Positions 32,191 through 43,576 of a DNA stretch of 64,000 nt are shown piece by piece (positions within the stretch are counted from its first letter, which is position 1; each line of letters begins with the position of its first letter). Origin of the DNA: Candidatus Symbiopectobacterium endolongispinus. Lineage in GTDB: Bacteria > Pseudomonadota > Gammaproteobacteria > Enterobacterales > Enterobacteriaceae. The position numbers and the translations under genes were made by a program. The stretch spans positions 310,001 to 374,000 of the forward strand of contig NZ_JAFJYB010000003.1 of NCBI RefSeq assembly GCF_018777385.1. Reading direction: 5' to 3'. The notes beneath the pieces are model-generated. The model did not search any database. It was not told where the DNA came from and was given only the letters and a program-made list of their open reading frames with translations.

Positions 32191-33248
32191 TGCTGGAGCT
32201 TAATTTTCATCAACGCCTCGGCGATCTTGATTTGCGTGTTGATACCCAATTGCCCGCATCAGGCATTTCTGCAGTGTTTGGCGTATCAGGTGCAGGAAAA
32301 ACGTCGCTGATCAATGCGGTGGTGGGCCTGACGCGCCCGCAGTCTGGCCGTATTGTGCTCAATGACCGCGTGTTAATGGATGCGGAAAAACGTATCTGCC
32401 TGCCGCCAGAAAAGCGCCATGTGGGTTATGTGTTTCAGGATGCCCGGCTGTTTCCGCACTACCGTGTGCAAGGCAATCTACGCTATGGCATGGCGTCATC
32501 CATGAAATCACAGTTTGATGCCATTGTGGCATTGCTGGGCATTGAGGCTCTGTTAAGCTGCTTACCCCTCACCCTCTCCGGTGGCGAAAAGCAGCGCGTG
32601 GCGATCGGTCGTGCCTTGCTGACCGCACCGGAACTGCTACTGATGGATGAGCCGCTGGCGTCGCTTGATTTGCCGCGCAAACGTGAGCTGTTGCCCTATC
32701 TGGAAACGTTGGCGAAAGAGGTCAACATTCCTATCCTGTATGTCAACCACAGCATGGAAGAGATCGTGCGGCTCGCCGATCGAGTGGTGGTGCTGGATAA
32801 CGGTAAGGTTAAAGCGGAAGGTCGGTTGGAAGAGGTATGGGCGAGTAGCGCGATGCGCCCCTGGTTACCTAGCTATGAGCAAAGCAGCATTCTCAATGTG
32901 AAAGTGATGGAACAGCATGAGCGTTATGCCATGACGGCGCTGTCGCTGGGCGAGCAACGGCTGTGGGTGAATCGGGTTTCCATGCCGTTGAAAACCCCGT
33001 TGCGTATTCGTGTTAACGCGGTCGATGTCTCTTTGGTGTTGCAACCGCCAACAGCGAGCAGTATTCGTAACGTGTTGCCCGCTAAGGTACTGGAATGCAT
33101 TGACGTCGATGAACAGGTTGAAGTGAAGCTGTCGGTGGGGGGACAAATCCTCTGGGCACGGATTTCACCTTGGGCGCGCGATGATCTGAGACTGCGTGCG
33201 GATATGTGGCTGTATGCGCAGATCAAAAGCGTGTCGATTACGGCGTAG
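32190..33248 (+). CDS. modC: Molybdate ABC transporter ATPase ModC
   Basis: The 352-residue ATPase starts at ATG 32190, overlapping the modB stop by one base. It has Walker A ([12 protein letters not shown]), the Q-loop region [11 protein letters not shown], the signature [16 protein letters not shown], Walker B (ELLLMDEP), and a C-terminal MOP/TOBE domain ([14 protein letters not shown]). Length equals E. coli ModC. The reading frame is intact, but its partners ModA and ModB are broken, so it has probably lost its job. Confidence 0.95.
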   Translation: MLELNFHQRLGDLDLRVDTQLPASGISAVFGVSGAGKTSLINAVVGLTRPQSGRIVLNDRVLMDAEKRICLPPEKRHVGYVFQDARLFPHYRVQGNLRYGMASSMKSQFDAIVALLGIEALLSCLPLTLSGGEKQRVAIGRALLTAPELLLMDEPLASLDLPRKRELLPYLETLAKEVNIPILYVNHSMEEIVRLADRVVVLDNGKVKAEGRLEEVWASSAMRPWLPSYEQSSILNVKVMEQHERYAMTALSLGEQRLWVNRVSMPLKTPLRIRVNAVDVSLVLQPPTASSIRNVLPAKVLECIDVDEQVEVKLSVGGQILWARISPWARDDLRLRADMWLYAQIKSVSITA

Positions 33249-33284
33249 GGCTTTCTGTATGTGCCATGCACATTTCCCAGGTCA

Positions 33285-33383
33285 TTCCCCCGTCTCCTCA
33301 CGTCATCCTCGCGCAGGCGGGAATCTCTTACAGACGAAACGCGTTTATTCTGCCAGAGATTCCGGTTTGCGCCGAGGATGACC
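33285..33383. repeat. Dispersed palindromic repeat, copy D
   Basis: About 99 bases running from CATCCTCGCGCAGGCGGGAA through an ACGAAACGCGTTTATTCTG middle to GCGCCGAGGATGACC. It lies between the convergent modC and ybhA, and is inverted relative to copy E at 35327. Confidence 0.82.
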
Positions 33384-34205
33384 TTATTGCAACACGCGCT
33401 GGCGAATTAACTGCGCGATAGCCGGTTCTTCATTGTGTCCGATAACCAGATCGGCGTGCGCTTTAACGGCGTCATCACTATTTCCCATGGCAACTCCGAG
33501 CCCTGCGGCTTCGAGCATACTGATGTCATTGAAGTTATCGCCAAAGGCCAACACCTCGCTCATGTCATAGCCCTGAGACGTGACCCACTCACGCAGCAGT
33601 TTGCCTTTGTTATTTCCGCTTTGGGCGACGTCAACCTGATCCTGCCAGGACCACTCGCAGGTCAGGCCAAACTCTTCCATGACCCGATTGGCAAAGTTGT
33701 CTAACGCTTGCGTATCCGAATGCGAAAGGGCGAATTTCCAGATATTTTGCACCAGATCGGCGGCGTTCAGCAGGTTGTCAACGTGAAGGAAGGTGGGGCG
33801 CTGGTGTGGCGGCAGGGTTTCACCCCACGCCTGAGTGCGAATCACATGGCCAGTGGGTTCTTGATACAGCATGCCGTCATCGGCGTACATCAGACCGTGA
33901 ATGCCATATTCGCCTAACAAGGTCAGCACGCTTTTAGCCTGTGTCGCTGTCAATGGATTGGCCTGAGATGTCTGTTTATTCTGATAATCGTACAGATAGG
34001 TGCCATTGCAGCAAATCGCCGGCGTATCCAGCCCCAGCGCCTGATAGAACGGATGAATCGCGGAATGGTGCCGCCCTGTGGCGATCACCACTTTGACACC
34101 CTGTTGGCGCGCCAGCGCCAGTGCAGTGATGGACTCCGGTAAAATTTTCTTTTGTTTGTCCAGCAATGTGCCATCCAAATCAAGAGCAATGATACGATAC
34201 GTCAT
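33384..34205 (-). CDS. ybhA: HAD-superfamily sugar-phosphate phosphatase YbhA
   Basis: The 273-residue protein is a Cof-type HAD phosphatase. The start ATG 34205 gives MTYRIIALDLDGTLLD, with motif I DLDGT. Motif II is in VVIATGRHH, and motifs III-IV are in NKGKLLREWV and FGDNFNDISMLEAAG. E. coli YbhA acts on pyridoxal phosphate and sugar phosphates. It keeps the E. coli position between modC and pgl, divergent from pgl. Intact. Confidence 0.93.
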   Translation of the reverse strand: MTYRIIALDLDGTLLDKQKKILPESITALALARQQGVKVVIATGRHHSAIHPFYQALGLDTPAICCNGTYLYDYQNKQTSQANPLTATQAKSVLTLLGEYGIHGLMYADDGMLYQEPTGHVIRTQAWGETLPPHQRPTFLHVDNLLNAADLVQNIWKFALSHSDTQALDNFANRVMEEFGLTCEWSWQDQVDVAQSGNNKGKLLREWVTSQGYDMSEVLAFGDNFNDISMLEAAGLGVAMGNSDDAVKAHADLVIGHNEEPAIAQLIRQRVLQ

Positions 34206-34301
34206 ATCGGTCCTATTGAGAGAGTCTAGAATTGCGTTAATGCCCATAATGTTACACCCTAAGTAGCATGGCGCAAAATGCGACAAACCAAGGAGAAAAG
34301 C

Positions 34302-35300
34302 ATGCAGCAAATGGTCTATATCGCCAGTCCGGAAAGCCAGCAGATTCACGTCTGGCAGTTGGCGTCTTCGGGGCAGCTCACGTTGTTACAGGTTGTCGAT
34401 GCGCCGGGTCAGGTGCAGCCGATGGTGATAGCACCCAACAAACAGCATCTTTACGTTGGGGTACGCCCGACGTTCTCGGCCATCAGTTACCGTATCGATG
34501 CACAAGGTTTGCTGACGCAGGTTGGTTCTGCCTCGTTGCCGGGAAGTCCGACACATTTGTCCACTGACCGCCGAGGGCGTTTCCTGTTTAGCGCATCTTA
34601 TAGCGGAGAAACGTTGAGCGTCAGCCCGATTGATGCCGAAGGCATTGTGGGGGAGCCGATTCAACAACTGGATGGGCTGTCAGGCTGCCACTCGAGCAAT
34701 ATCGACCCTCAAAACCGAGTGCTGTGGGCACCGTGTTTGAAAGAAGATCGCATTCGTTTGTATGACGTTTCTGCTGAGGGTGAGCTGTCCGTTGCGACGC
34801 AAGTGGACCTCCACGCGGTGGATGGTGCAGGCCCACGGCATATGGATTTTCACCCAAATCAGCGTTTTGCCTACTGTGTGAATGAGTTGAACAGTACGGT
34901 TGATGTGATTGAGTTGCACTCGGTAGCGGGCAAAGCGCGCACCGTGCAGTCGCTGGATGCCATGCCGCAGGGCTTTGCGGATACCCGCTGGGCTGCAGAT
35001 ATTCATTTGACGCCAGATGGTCGTTTCCTTTATTGCAGCGATCGTACTGCCAGCCTGTTAAGTATTTTCCAGGTGTCCGAAGATGGCAGTACCTTAACGC
35101 TGGTGGGACATCAACCAACGGAGACGCCACCGCGCGGTTTCAACATCGATCACCAGGGGGAGTTTGTGATTTCTGCTGGACAGAAGTCCCAGCACATTGA
35201 GGTGTATCGCATCGATCAGGAAAGCGGAAAGCTGCAACCACTGGCGCGCTATGCGGTAGGGCAGGGGCCGATGTGGGTGAGTGTGTTGGCGCTTGATTGA
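34302..35300 (+). CDS. pgl: 6-phosphogluconolactonase
   Basis: The 332-residue protein belongs to the seven-bladed propeller lactonases and acts in the pentose phosphate pathway on 6-phosphoglucono-lactone. The start ATG 34302 ([18 protein letters not shown]) has AAGGAG 7 bases upstream. Propeller motifs include [30 protein letters not shown], and [10 protein letters not shown]. Length matches E. coli Pgl (331). Intact. Confidence 0.96.
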   Translation: MQQMVYIASPESQQIHVWQLASSGQLTLLQVVDAPGQVQPMVIAPNKQHLYVGVRPTFSAISYRIDAQGLLTQVGSASLPGSPTHLSTDRRGRFLFSASYSGETLSVSPIDAEGIVGEPIQQLDGLSGCHSSNIDPQNRVLWAPCLKEDRIRLYDVSAEGELSVATQVDLHAVDGAGPRHMDFHPNQRFAYCVNELNSTVDVIELHSVAGKARTVQSLDAMPQGFADTRWAADIHLTPDGRFLYCSDRTASLLSIFQVSEDGSTLTLVGHQPTETPPRGFNIDHQGEFVISAGQKSQHIEVYRIDQESGKLQPLARYAVGQGPMWVSVLALD

Positions 35301-35326
35301 GTCGTGCAGGAATCGTGGCTTCATTG

Positions 35327-35414
35327 TTCGTCATCCCCGGCGAAGGCAGGGGACCTCTAGCAGAAGTAACGCGTTTCGTCTGTAAGAGATTCCCGCCTGC
35401 GCGGGAACGACGAG
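35327..35414. repeat. Dispersed palindromic repeat, copy E
   Basis: The copy lies between the convergent pgl and fdoI genes and is the inverse of copy D, sharing the ACGCGTTTCGTCTGTAAGAG middle and the CCCGCCTGCGCGGGA hairpin. It may act as a bidirectional transcription end. Confidence 0.82.
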
Positions 35415-35422
35415 ATTGAGAT

Positions 35423-36073
35423 TTACTTTTTCTCTTCTTCTTCTTCTTCTTCTTCGTTAAGCACCTGACGCGCCCAACGCGGGTGGTGCTTACGCGCCCA
35501 CTTGGCAGAAACTTTGCCTTCGATCATGCCCTTGATGGAACCACGTACCCAGAACGCCATGTACATATGAATCAGGATGGCGTGGATTAACACGATAGCT
35601 GCCGCCGCGTGAACCAGAATAGCGTAACGCACGATATCGATCGGGAACAGGTGGGCAAAGTAAGGCCGCCACATGATGATGCCGGTAATCAGCAACACCA
35701 GCGTCAACCCCATGATGCTCCAGAACATCATTTTCTGGCCCGGGTTGTATTTGCCCACATCTGCGACGTTATGTTCATTGCCTTTCAGAACCTCAACGAT
35801 ATGCAGGAACCAGGGAAGGTCACGGCGTTTCGGAATATTGTGGCTCACAAAACGGAAGAACATTGGCACCAGACAAATCACGATCAGAATACCGAAGAAT
35901 GGGTGCATTATGCGTCCCATCTGCGGCGTACTAAAGGTTTGTGTCAGCCATTGCAGCGTTGGGAAAAACAGCGCAATCCCGGACAGCGCCACCAGGAAGA
36001 AGCTGATCACTACAATCCAGTGACAGATGCGGTCAACGAATTTAGTGCGCACAATCATTTTCTGCTTGCTCAT
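35423..36073 (-). CDS. fdoI: Formate dehydrogenase cytochrome b subunit (FdoI/FdnI)
   Basis: The 216-residue inner-membrane diheme cytochrome b passes electrons from the iron-sulfur subunit to quinone. Four membrane segments are visible (about residues 16-35, 53-72, 113-132, 149-170), with heme histidines in [16 protein letters not shown] and [11 protein letters not shown]. The C-terminus ends in an unusual run of eight glutamates from a CTT/TTC microsatellite. Start overlaps the fdoH stop by 4 bases. The frame is intact, but the two catalytic partners are broken. Confidence 0.9.
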   Translation of the reverse strand: MSKQKMIVRTKFVDRICHWIVVISFFLVALSGIALFFPTLQWLTQTFSTPQMGRIMHPFFGILIVICLVPMFFRFVSHNIPKRRDLPWFLHIVEVLKGNEHNVADVGKYNPGQKMMFWSIMGLTLVLLITGIIMWRPYFAHLFPIDIVRYAILVHAAAAIVLIHAILIHMYMAFWVRGSIKGMIEGKVSAKWARKHHPRWARQVLNEEEEEEEEKK

Positions 36074-36960
36074 TGCTTCTCCTCCTCGTCGTGGTCATGC
36101 TCCGTTTCTTCCGTGTTTGGTCCCACGCCAACATAGTGGAAAATCAAACCGGCAAAGGTAGCGACAAAGCCTAGCGTTGCCAGCGGTTTGAGGATGCCTT
36201 TCCACAAGTTGACCGGGGTAGAGATCTGCGGATTGTCGGGCAGATTGTTGTAGAGCGACGGTTTATCGGCATGGTGCAGCACGTACATGACGTGAGTACC
36301 GCCCACCCCTTCTGGATCGTACAGACCCGCGTTGTTATAACCGCGTTTTTTCAGATGCGTGATGCGCTCTTCCGCCAGCAGTTTCATCTCTTCCTTGGTT
36401 CCGAAATGAATGGCGCCGGTCGGACAGGTTTTCACACAGGCCGGTTCCTGACCCGTGCTAACGCGATCCACACACAGGGTGCATTTATACACCCTGTTAT
36501 CGTCTTTATTGAGCCGCGGAACGTTGAACGGGCAGCCAGCGATACAGTAACCGCAGCCGATGCAGTGCTCGGACTGGAAGTCGACTATGCCGTTCGCATA
36601 CTGAATGATGGCACCGGCAGACGGACACGTCTTCAAACAGCCCGGATCGCTACAGTGCATGCAGCCATCTTTACGGATCAGCCACTCCAGACGATCGGCG
36701 CTTTCCACTTCGGAAAAGCGCATCACCGTCCAGGATTTGGCGCTCAGATCCATCGGGTTATCATACACCCCGTGGTTATGGCCCACTTCGTCACGAATGT
36801 CGTTCCACTCGGAGCAGGCCGCCTGACAGGCTTTACAGCCAATACAGGTGGTGACGTCAATCAGTTTGGCCACTTCACTTTTATCGTTTCTCACGTGCGG
36901 TGGCGGTGTCAGGCTACTGGTAGCCGAACGTTGAATAATATCTTAAGATTGCATTGACAT
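36070..36960 (-). pseudogene. fdoH: Formate dehydrogenase iron-sulfur subunit, stop at codon 6
   Basis: The protein has the four 4Fe-4S cysteine groups ([50 protein letters not shown]...CVKTCP) and a C-terminal membrane anchor (about residues 250-275). The natural start ATG 36960 gives MSMQS, then TAA at 36943-36945 (Gln expected), then [14 protein letters not shown] in the same frame. Restart at GTG 36894 (before [13 protein letters not shown]) would give a 274-residue product lacking only the first 22 residues, which hold no cluster ligand. So some function could remain; with fdoG broken this is unlikely. Confidence 0.82.
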
Positions 36961-36971
36961 AGCGCGCTACC

Positions 36972-39713
36972 TTACACCTTTTCCACATTCACCAAAAACG
37001 CCTTGAACTCTGACGTTTGCGAGTTAGCGTCACCGACGCTGGGCGTGAGGGTATTTGCCAGGAAGCCTTTGCGCGTGGTGCCTTCAAAGCCCCAGTGACA
37101 AGGTATCCCGACGGTCTCAATCGCTTTGCCAGCGACGGTCAAGGTCTTGATACGTTTGGTGACCACCGCTTTGGCTTTGATGTAGCCGCGCTGACAGGAA
37201 ACCTTCACCTCATCCCCCGCTTTGATCCCTTTGCTCTGCGCCAGGTTTTCGCCAATTTCCACAAACTGCTCGGGTTGGATAATGGCGTTAATGCGCACAT
37301 GCTTGGTCCAGTGACGGAACAGCTCGGTAATGGAGTAGGTGGTAGCGACATAAGGGAAATCGCTCGCCTTGCCCATGGTTTTTGCATCGCGGGCAAACAG
37401 TCGCGCCGCCGGGCTGGATACCACGGACGGGTGCAACGGATTGGTGTCGAGCGGCGTTTCCACCGGTTCGTAGTGTTCCGGGAACGGGCCATCGACCAGT
37501 TTATCCACCGAGAAGAGACGCGCCACGCCTTCCGGCAACATGATAAACGGCATCGCGTCTTTGCCTGGCGGTACGGTAGCGGCGAAATCAGGCACATCGA
37601 TGCCTTGCCATTTCTGGCCGTTCCACTCCAGCAGCTTGCGCTTGCTGTCCCACGGTTTTCCTTGCAGGTCAGCGGAGGCGCGGTTGTAAAGGATGCGGCG
37701 GTTTTGCGGCCAGTACCAGGCCCAGCCCGGCGTTGCCCCCAGCCCGGCATCGCTGTTGTCGCGGTTCGCCATCTGGTTGCCTTTTTCCGTCCAGCTACCG
37801 GCGTAAATCCAGCAGAAGCTGGACGTAGTGCCGTCGTCGCGCAACTGCGAGAAGTCTGCCAGTTGCTGGCCTTTTTTCAGGATCAGCGTGCCCTTGTCGT
37901 CATAAATATCCGCCAGCGCCATACCATTACTTTCGCGCGCAATTTCTTCCGGCGTTGGGTCTTCCGGGTCCTGATAGTTCCAGTTGATGTTCATCAACGG
38001 TTCAGGGCATACGCCGCCTTCTTCGCGATACAGTTCGCGCAGACGCATCAGCAGTTTGCCGAGGATCTTCCCGTCGTGCAGCGCCTCTGCCGCTGCCCAG
38101 TGCCATTGCAACCAACGGCCGGAGTTGGCGATGGAGCCGTTTTCTTCCGCGAAGCAACTGGAAGGCAAACGGAACACTTCAGTCTGGATGGAGGCGCTAT
38201 CGACGTCGTTAAATTCGCCGTGGTTCTGCCAGAAGGTGGAGGTCTCGGTCGCAAGCGGATCGATAACTACCATGTACTTCAATTTGGAGAGCGCTTCCGT
38301 CGCTTTATTCTTGTTGGAGAACGCCGCCAGCGGGTTGAAGCCTTGCACGATATAGCCCTGAATATTGGAGTGGCCGCGCAGGGCGTTGACACCGCCACCG
38401 GCCATGCCGATATTGCCAAGCAGCAACTGGATCATGGCTGCGGCACGGATAATCTGTGCGCCGTTGGTGTGGTGTGTCCAACCCAGCGCGTACATGAAGG
38501 TCGCTGTTTTATCGGGAACGCTGGTTTCTGCCAGAGAGCGGCAGATCTCTTAGTAATGATGCGCTGGCGTACCGCACAGTGAAACAACCATTTCAGGCGT
38601 GTAGCGAGCAACATGCGCTTTCAGCAGGTTCCAAACACAGCGCGGGTGTGTCAGCGTCATATCGCGTTTGGCAAAGCCGTTGGCGTCCAGTTCGTAGTTC
38701 CAACTGGTCTTGTCGTACTGGCGAGCATCCGCATTATAACCGCTGAACAGGCCTTCATCGAACCAGAAGTCCTCACGTACGATCAGGCTGGCGCTGGTGT
38801 AAGACTTCACATATTCGTGATGAATTTTATCATGGGTGATCAGGTGGTTGATAATCCCCAGCAGGAACGCAGCATCGGAACCTGCCCGGATCGTGGCATA
38901 GAGGTCGGCTACGTCTGCGGAGCGGTTAAAGCGCGGGTCAACCACGATCAGTTTGGCGTCGTTATGGGTTTTCGCTTCGACCGCCCATTTAAAACCAACC
39001 GGGTGGGCTTCTGCGGCGTTACCGCCCATCACGATAATCAGGTTGGCGTTTTTGATATTTACCCAGTTATTGGTCATGGCACCGCGACCAAACGTGGGCG
39101 CGAGTGCGGCAACGGTCGGACCATGGCACAGGTGTGCCTGGCAGTCGATAGCGATCATACCCAGTGAGCGGGCAAATTTCTGATCGAGGATAGCGGTTTC
39201 ATTGCTGGCGGCAGAAGAGCAGAGCATGCCGGTGGTCAACCAACGGTTAACTACAGTGCCCTTGGCGTTGACGCGTTCAAAGTTGGCATAACGGTCTGCC
39301 TTCATCAGGCGTGCAATACGATCAATGGCATCATCCCAGCTAATGCGCTGCCATTTGTCGGAGCCTGGCGCGCGATACTCGGGATGCTTCAAACGTCCTT
39401 CGCTGTGGATGTAGTCAACCAGCCCTGCGCCTTTCGGACACAGCGAGCCACGGCTTACCGGATGATCCGGATCCCCCTCGATATGGTAAACGGCCGGTTT
39501 AGCGTTTTTCTCGCCATCACCCAGGCTGTACATCAACACACCGCACCCGACGGAGCAGTAGGTGCAGTTGTTACGAGTTTCCTTGGCGCGCAGTAATTTG
39601 TACTGACGTACCGATGCCATTGCTTCCGTGGGGGCAAAGCCCAGTGCGGCGAGGGTGGTGCCAGCCATTCCCCCTGCACAAACTTTAAAGAAACCTCTTC
39701 GATTGATTTGCAT
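36972..39713 (-). pseudogene. fdoG: Formate dehydrogenase catalytic subunit, Cys in place of Sec, internal deletion and stop
   Basis: The large molybdopterin subunit starts at 39713 with the Tat motif NRRGFFK and 4Fe-4S cysteines (CTYCSVGCG). At the selenocysteine position of E. coli (HGPTVASLAP context) the codon is TGC: the text reads CQAHLCHGPTVAALAP. TAA at about 38550-38552 interrupts the same frame after GTPAHHY. About 100 residues present in E. coli are missing between HSNIQG and YIVQGFNP. The C-terminus (GDANSQTSEFKAFLVNVEKV) is normal. The enzyme would oxidise formate in the periplasm. It is inactive here. Confidence 0.92.
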
Positions 39714-40025
39714 TAGTTTCACTATGTGATTGTTTGTTTATTTTTTGTTGCAGGCAATTTAACAACACTCACGATAGGGGTTTTGCGCGAAATCAAAATT
39801 TAAGTATTTAAAACACCTTTTTACTCCTTTAAAGGTATGTTTTTATGGCGATATACAATTAATTATATAGCGTTTGGTTTCAGTTTTGTAATCTAATGGC
39901 TATTTTTTCGCTGCAAAAATAGCCAAAATGGCAAAAAAATCGCCGTACAAAAAAGATACAATTGATCAACAGGAAATAGGGGGGGATGCTACGTCTGTGA
40001 GATGTTTTACCGCAAATAAAGGGCG
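39714..40025. other. Upstream region of fdoG, no gene seen
   Basis: About 310 AT-rich bases separate fdoG from the metG terminator. It should hold the fdo promoter. I see no clear regulator site and no gene. Confidence 0.5.
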
Positions 40026-40053
40026 ATAAAAAAGCCGCCCGAAGGCGGCTTGA
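40026..40053 (-). terminator. Rho-independent terminator of metG
   Basis: AAGCCGCC and GGCGGCTT form an 8-base stem with a CGAA/TTCG loop; on the minus strand a T-run follows. It lies directly after the metG stop. Confidence 0.93.
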
Positions 40054-40057
40054 TGGA

Positions 40058-42085
40058 TTATTTCACTTGCATTCCCGGCTGGGCGCCGCTATCCGGGCTG
40101 AGCAGGAAAATTTTCTTGCCGCCAGGGCCTGCGGCCATCACCATACCTTCCGACACGCCGAATCGCATTTTACGCGGGGCCAGGTTGGCGACCATGATGG
40201 TCAAACGGCCTTCCAGCGCTTTCGGATCGGGGTAAGCCGTGCGGATACCGGAGAAAATCTGGCGCGTTTCACCGCCGAGATCCAGCGTCAATCGCAGCAG
40301 CTTGCCAGAGCCCTCCACGAAATCAGCCTGTTTGATCAGCGCAATGCGCATATCCACTTTGGCAAAATCGTCAAAAGAGATGGTGTCCTGAATTGGATCG
40401 TCAGCCAGCGGACCGGTCACGACCTTCTTGGCACTCATGTCTTCTTTGGAAGCATCAACCATCGCATTGACCTTGTCGAGATCGATACGGTTGAACAATG
40501 CTTTGAACGCTTTCACGTCGTGACTCAGCAGCGGTTGTGCTACCGCATCCCATGTCAACGTAGTTTTGAGGAACGCTTCGGCGCGCTCTGCCAGCGACGG
40601 CAATACCGGTTTCAGGTAGGTCATCAGCACGCGGAACAGGTTGATGCCTATGGAGCAAATCGCCTGCAAATCCGCATCGCGGCCTTCTTCTTTTGCCACC
40701 ACCCATGGGGCTTGTTCGTCCACATAGCGGTTGGCGATATCGGCCAGCGCCATGATCTCGCAGATAGCTTTGCCGGATTCTCGGTTGGCGTAGGCTTCGG
40801 CAATGCTGTCAGCAGCATTGGCAAAAGTGGCATAGAGCTCGCCATCGGCCAGGGTTTCCGCCAGTTTTCCGCCAAAACGCTTATTGATGAAACCGGCGTT
40901 ACGCGACGCGAGGTTAACCACTTTGTTAACGATATCGGCATTCACGCGCTGCACGAAATCTTCCAGATTGAGGTCGATATCGTCAATGCGTGACGACAGC
41001 TTGGCCGCGTAGTAATAACGCAGGCAATCGGCATCCAGATGTTGCAGATAGGTCTCCGCCTTGATAAAGGTGCCGCGCGATTTGGACATCTTGGCACCGT
41101 TTACCGTCACATAGCCGTGCACAAACAGGTTGGTCGGCTTACGAAAACCGCTGCCTTCTAACATGGCAGGCCAGAACAGGCTATGGAAATAGACGATATC
41201 TTTACCGATGAAATGGTACAGCTCAGCACTGCTCTCTTTACGCCAGAACTCATCAAAATCGATATCACCGCGTTTGTCGCACAGGTTTTTAAACGACCCC
41301 ATGTAACCGATCGGCGCATCCAGCCAGACGTAGAAATATTTGCCCGGGGCATCCGGCACTTCGAAACCGAAGTAGGGCGCATCGCGGGTGATATCCCACT
41401 GCTGCAGGCCGGCATCAAACCACTCTTGCATCTTGTTGGCGACCTGCTCCTGCAACGCACCGGAACGCGTCCAGGCTTGCAGCATTTCGCTGAATGCGGG
41501 CAAATCAAAGAAGAAGTGCTCCGACTCGCGCATCACCGGTGTCGCACCGGAAACCGCCGATTTCGGGTCGATCAGTTCCGTCGGGCTATAAGTCGCGCCG
41601 CACACTTCGCAGTTGTCACCATACTGATCGGCCGCTTTACATTTCGGGCAGGTGCCTTTGACGAAACGGTCCGGCAAGAACATGCCTTTTTCCGGATCGT
41701 AGAGCTGAGAAATGGTGCGGTTCTTGATAAAACCGTTCTCTTTCAAACGACGATAGATAAGACCTGACAACTCCCGGTTCTCTTCACTGTGGGTGGAGTG
41801 ATAATTGTCGTAGCTAATCTGAAAGCCAGCGAAATCCCGCTGATGTTCCTGACTCACGTCCGCAATCATCTGCTCCGGTGCCACACCCATCTGCTGTGCT
41901 TTCAACATGATTGGCGTACCGTGGGCGTCATCCGCACAGATAAAGTGAACCTGGTGACCGCGCATTCGCTGATAACGGACCCAGATATCAGCCTGGATAT
42001 GCTCCAGCATGTGGCCGAGGTGGATTGATCCGTTAGCATAGGGCAACGCGCAGGTTACCAATATTTTCTTAGCGACTTGAGTCAT
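40058..42085 (-). CDS. metG: Methionyl-tRNA synthetase
   Basis: The 675-residue class I synthetase starts at ATG 42085 ([19 protein letters not shown]), as in E. coli. It has the HIGH-type motif HLGH, the zinc knuckle [18 protein letters not shown], the KMSKS motif ([11 protein letters not shown]) and the C-terminal tRNA-binding dimerisation domain ([12 protein letters not shown]). It charges tRNA-Met and is essential. It is divergent from mrp, as in E. coli. No lesion in over 2 kb. Confidence 0.98.
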   Translation of the reverse strand: MTQVAKKILVTCALPYANGSIHLGHMLEHIQADIWVRYQRMRGHQVHFICADDAHGTPIMLKAQQMGVAPEQMIADVSQEHQRDFAGFQISYDNYHSTHSEENRELSGLIYRRLKENGFIKNRTISQLYDPEKGMFLPDRFVKGTCPKCKAADQYGDNCEVCGATYSPTELIDPKSAVSGATPVMRESEHFFFDLPAFSEMLQAWTRSGALQEQVANKMQEWFDAGLQQWDITRDAPYFGFEVPDAPGKYFYVWLDAPIGYMGSFKNLCDKRGDIDFDEFWRKESSAELYHFIGKDIVYFHSLFWPAMLEGSGFRKPTNLFVHGYVTVNGAKMSKSRGTFIKAETYLQHLDADCLRYYYAAKLSSRIDDIDLNLEDFVQRVNADIVNKVVNLASRNAGFINKRFGGKLAETLADGELYATFANAADSIAEAYANRESGKAICEIMALADIANRYVDEQAPWVVAKEEGRDADLQAICSIGINLFRVLMTYLKPVLPSLAERAEAFLKTTLTWDAVAQPLLSHDVKAFKALFNRIDLDKVNAMVDASKEDMSAKKVVTGPLADDPIQDTISFDDFAKVDMRIALIKQADFVEGSGKLLRLTLDLGGETRQIFSGIRTAYPDPKALEGRLTIMVANLAPRKMRFGVSEGMVMAAGPGGKKIFLLSPDSGAQPGMQVK

Positions 42086-42311
42086 AGTGGGGAACTTACT
42101 TTCTTTCATGATGATGAGAGTGAATCACGATGTTAACCGATAGGCCCTTGTGGCGTAAACCGCTGTAAGCGGAAAACCCTGTAAAACACGGGCAACGCGG
42201 CGTTCTCGTTGCCCGGGGCGATTTTTTCACTGAGGTCAACGATCGGGGCGGGGCATTCTGTTATGCTATGGCTGTTTTTCCACAAAATAATGAGAATGAT
42301 AAGGGGCCGGG

Positions 42312-43419
42312 ATGAACGCAACAATCCCTGAGCAGACCCCCGATACGCTGAAGGCACTGGTGACTGGTGTCCTCTCCACGTTTAAGCACCCGACGCTGAA
42401 AAATAACCTGACGACGCTCAATGCCTTGCATCACTGTGCCTTGCTGGATGAGGTGCTGCGCATCGAACTGGTGATGCCATTTGCTTGGTTGAGTGGGTTG
42501 GACGTATTAAAAGAAACCGTCAGCCCAGAGTTGATGCGTTTAACCGGCGCCAAGGATGTGGAATGGTGCCTGACACACAGTATGCCACGCTGCGCCGTGT
42601 TAACAATCAGGCGGGTGTCAAAGGTGTTAAAAACATTATTGCCGTTAGCTCTGGCAAGGGGGCGTAGGGAAATCCAGCACCGCGGTGAACATGGCGTTGG
42701 CGCTGGCCGCAGAGGGAGCGTCGGTGGGTATTCTCGATGCCGACATCTATGGCCCTTCTATTCCAACCATTTTAGGCACTACCAGCGAGCGCCCGACCTC
42801 GCCGGATGGTCAGCACATGGCACCGATCATGGCTTATGGTCTGGCGACCAACTCTATCGGTTATCTGGTGACTGATGATAATGCGATGGTGTGGCGCGGC
42901 CAGATGGCGAGTAAAGCGCTGTTGCAACTGCTGCAAGATACGCTCTGGCCGGATCTCGATTATCTGGTATTAGATATGCCGCCGGGCACCGGGGATATCC
43001 AGTTGACGCTGGCGCAAAATGTGCCGGTGACGGGCGTAGTGGTGGTGACGACGCCGCAAGACATTGCGTTGGTGGATGCCATGAAGGGCATCACCATGTT
43101 CGAGAAAGTCAGCGTGTCGGTGTTGGGTATCGTCGAGAACATGAGCGTGCATATTTGCAGCCACTGTGGTCATCTGGAGCCGATTTTTGGCACCGGCGGC
43201 GCGCAGAAACTGGCGGAGAAATACAACTGTGCCTTGTTAGGGCAACTGCCGCTGCATATCTCTCTGCGTGAGGATCTCGATCGCGGTGAACCAACCGTTG
43301 CCAGCAAGCCAGACAGCGAGTTTACCTCACTGTATCGCGAACTGGCCGGGTAAGTGGCTGCACAGCTTTACTGGCAGGGTGAAGTCATTCCGACCGAGAT
43401 TTAGTTTCGGGCGGTGTGA
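42312..43419 (+). pseudogene. mrp: Iron-sulfur carrier Mrp (ApbC), two frameshifts and two stops
   Basis: The pieces cover E. coli Mrp end to end. The N-terminal MIP18-like domain (PDTLKALVTGVL) is in frame one. A one-base loss near 42583 shifts it at THS-M before ATLRRV. A second loss in a G-run near 42663 breaks the Walker A (SSGKGGVGKSS reads SSGKGA then stop). The ATPase domain continues from 42670 (LDADIYGPSIP, VLDMPPGTGDIQL, the CSHCGH cysteines). TAA at 43351-43353 and TAG at 43402-43404 interrupt the last 25 codons (VAAQLYWQGEVIP). Mrp transfers iron-sulfur clusters in the cytoplasm. Inactive. Confidence 0.93.
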
Positions 43420-43464
43420 CGGGCTACAGGAGTGGGGATGTGTGGCGTCCCCACTCTCTCTTTG

Positions 43465-43566
43465 TCATTCCAGCTTTTTCTTCATTATTCCCGCGCAGGC
43501 GGGAATCTCTGAGAGGCAAAACGCGTGCCTTCTGCTTGAAATTCCAAGCTTTCGCCGAGGATGACG
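43465..43566. repeat. Dispersed palindromic repeat, copy F
   Basis: About 102 bases with the CCCGCGCAGGCGGGAATCTC hairpin, an AAACGCGTGCCTTCTG middle and a CTTTCGCCGAGGATGACGG end. It abuts the GIY-YIG remnant at 43577. Confidence 0.82.
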
Positions 43567-43576
43567 GAGGAGACAT

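Noticed and set aside
35423-35455. Poly-glutamate tail of FdoI as a frameshift artefact
   Set aside because: The CTT/TTC repeat keeps the frame and ends in a normal stop; related subunits also have acidic or polar C-termini.
38547-38555. The internal stop of fdoG as a selenocysteine codon
   Set aside because: The codon is TAA, not TGA, and lies about 195 codons after the true Sec position, which is occupied by a Cys codon.
37017-38582. A 521-codon open frame on the plus strand opposite fdoG
   Set aside because: It is the antisense shadow of the GC-rich fdoG coding sequence; its translation is rich in Arg, His and Gln without domain features, and the minus strand matches FdoG throughout.
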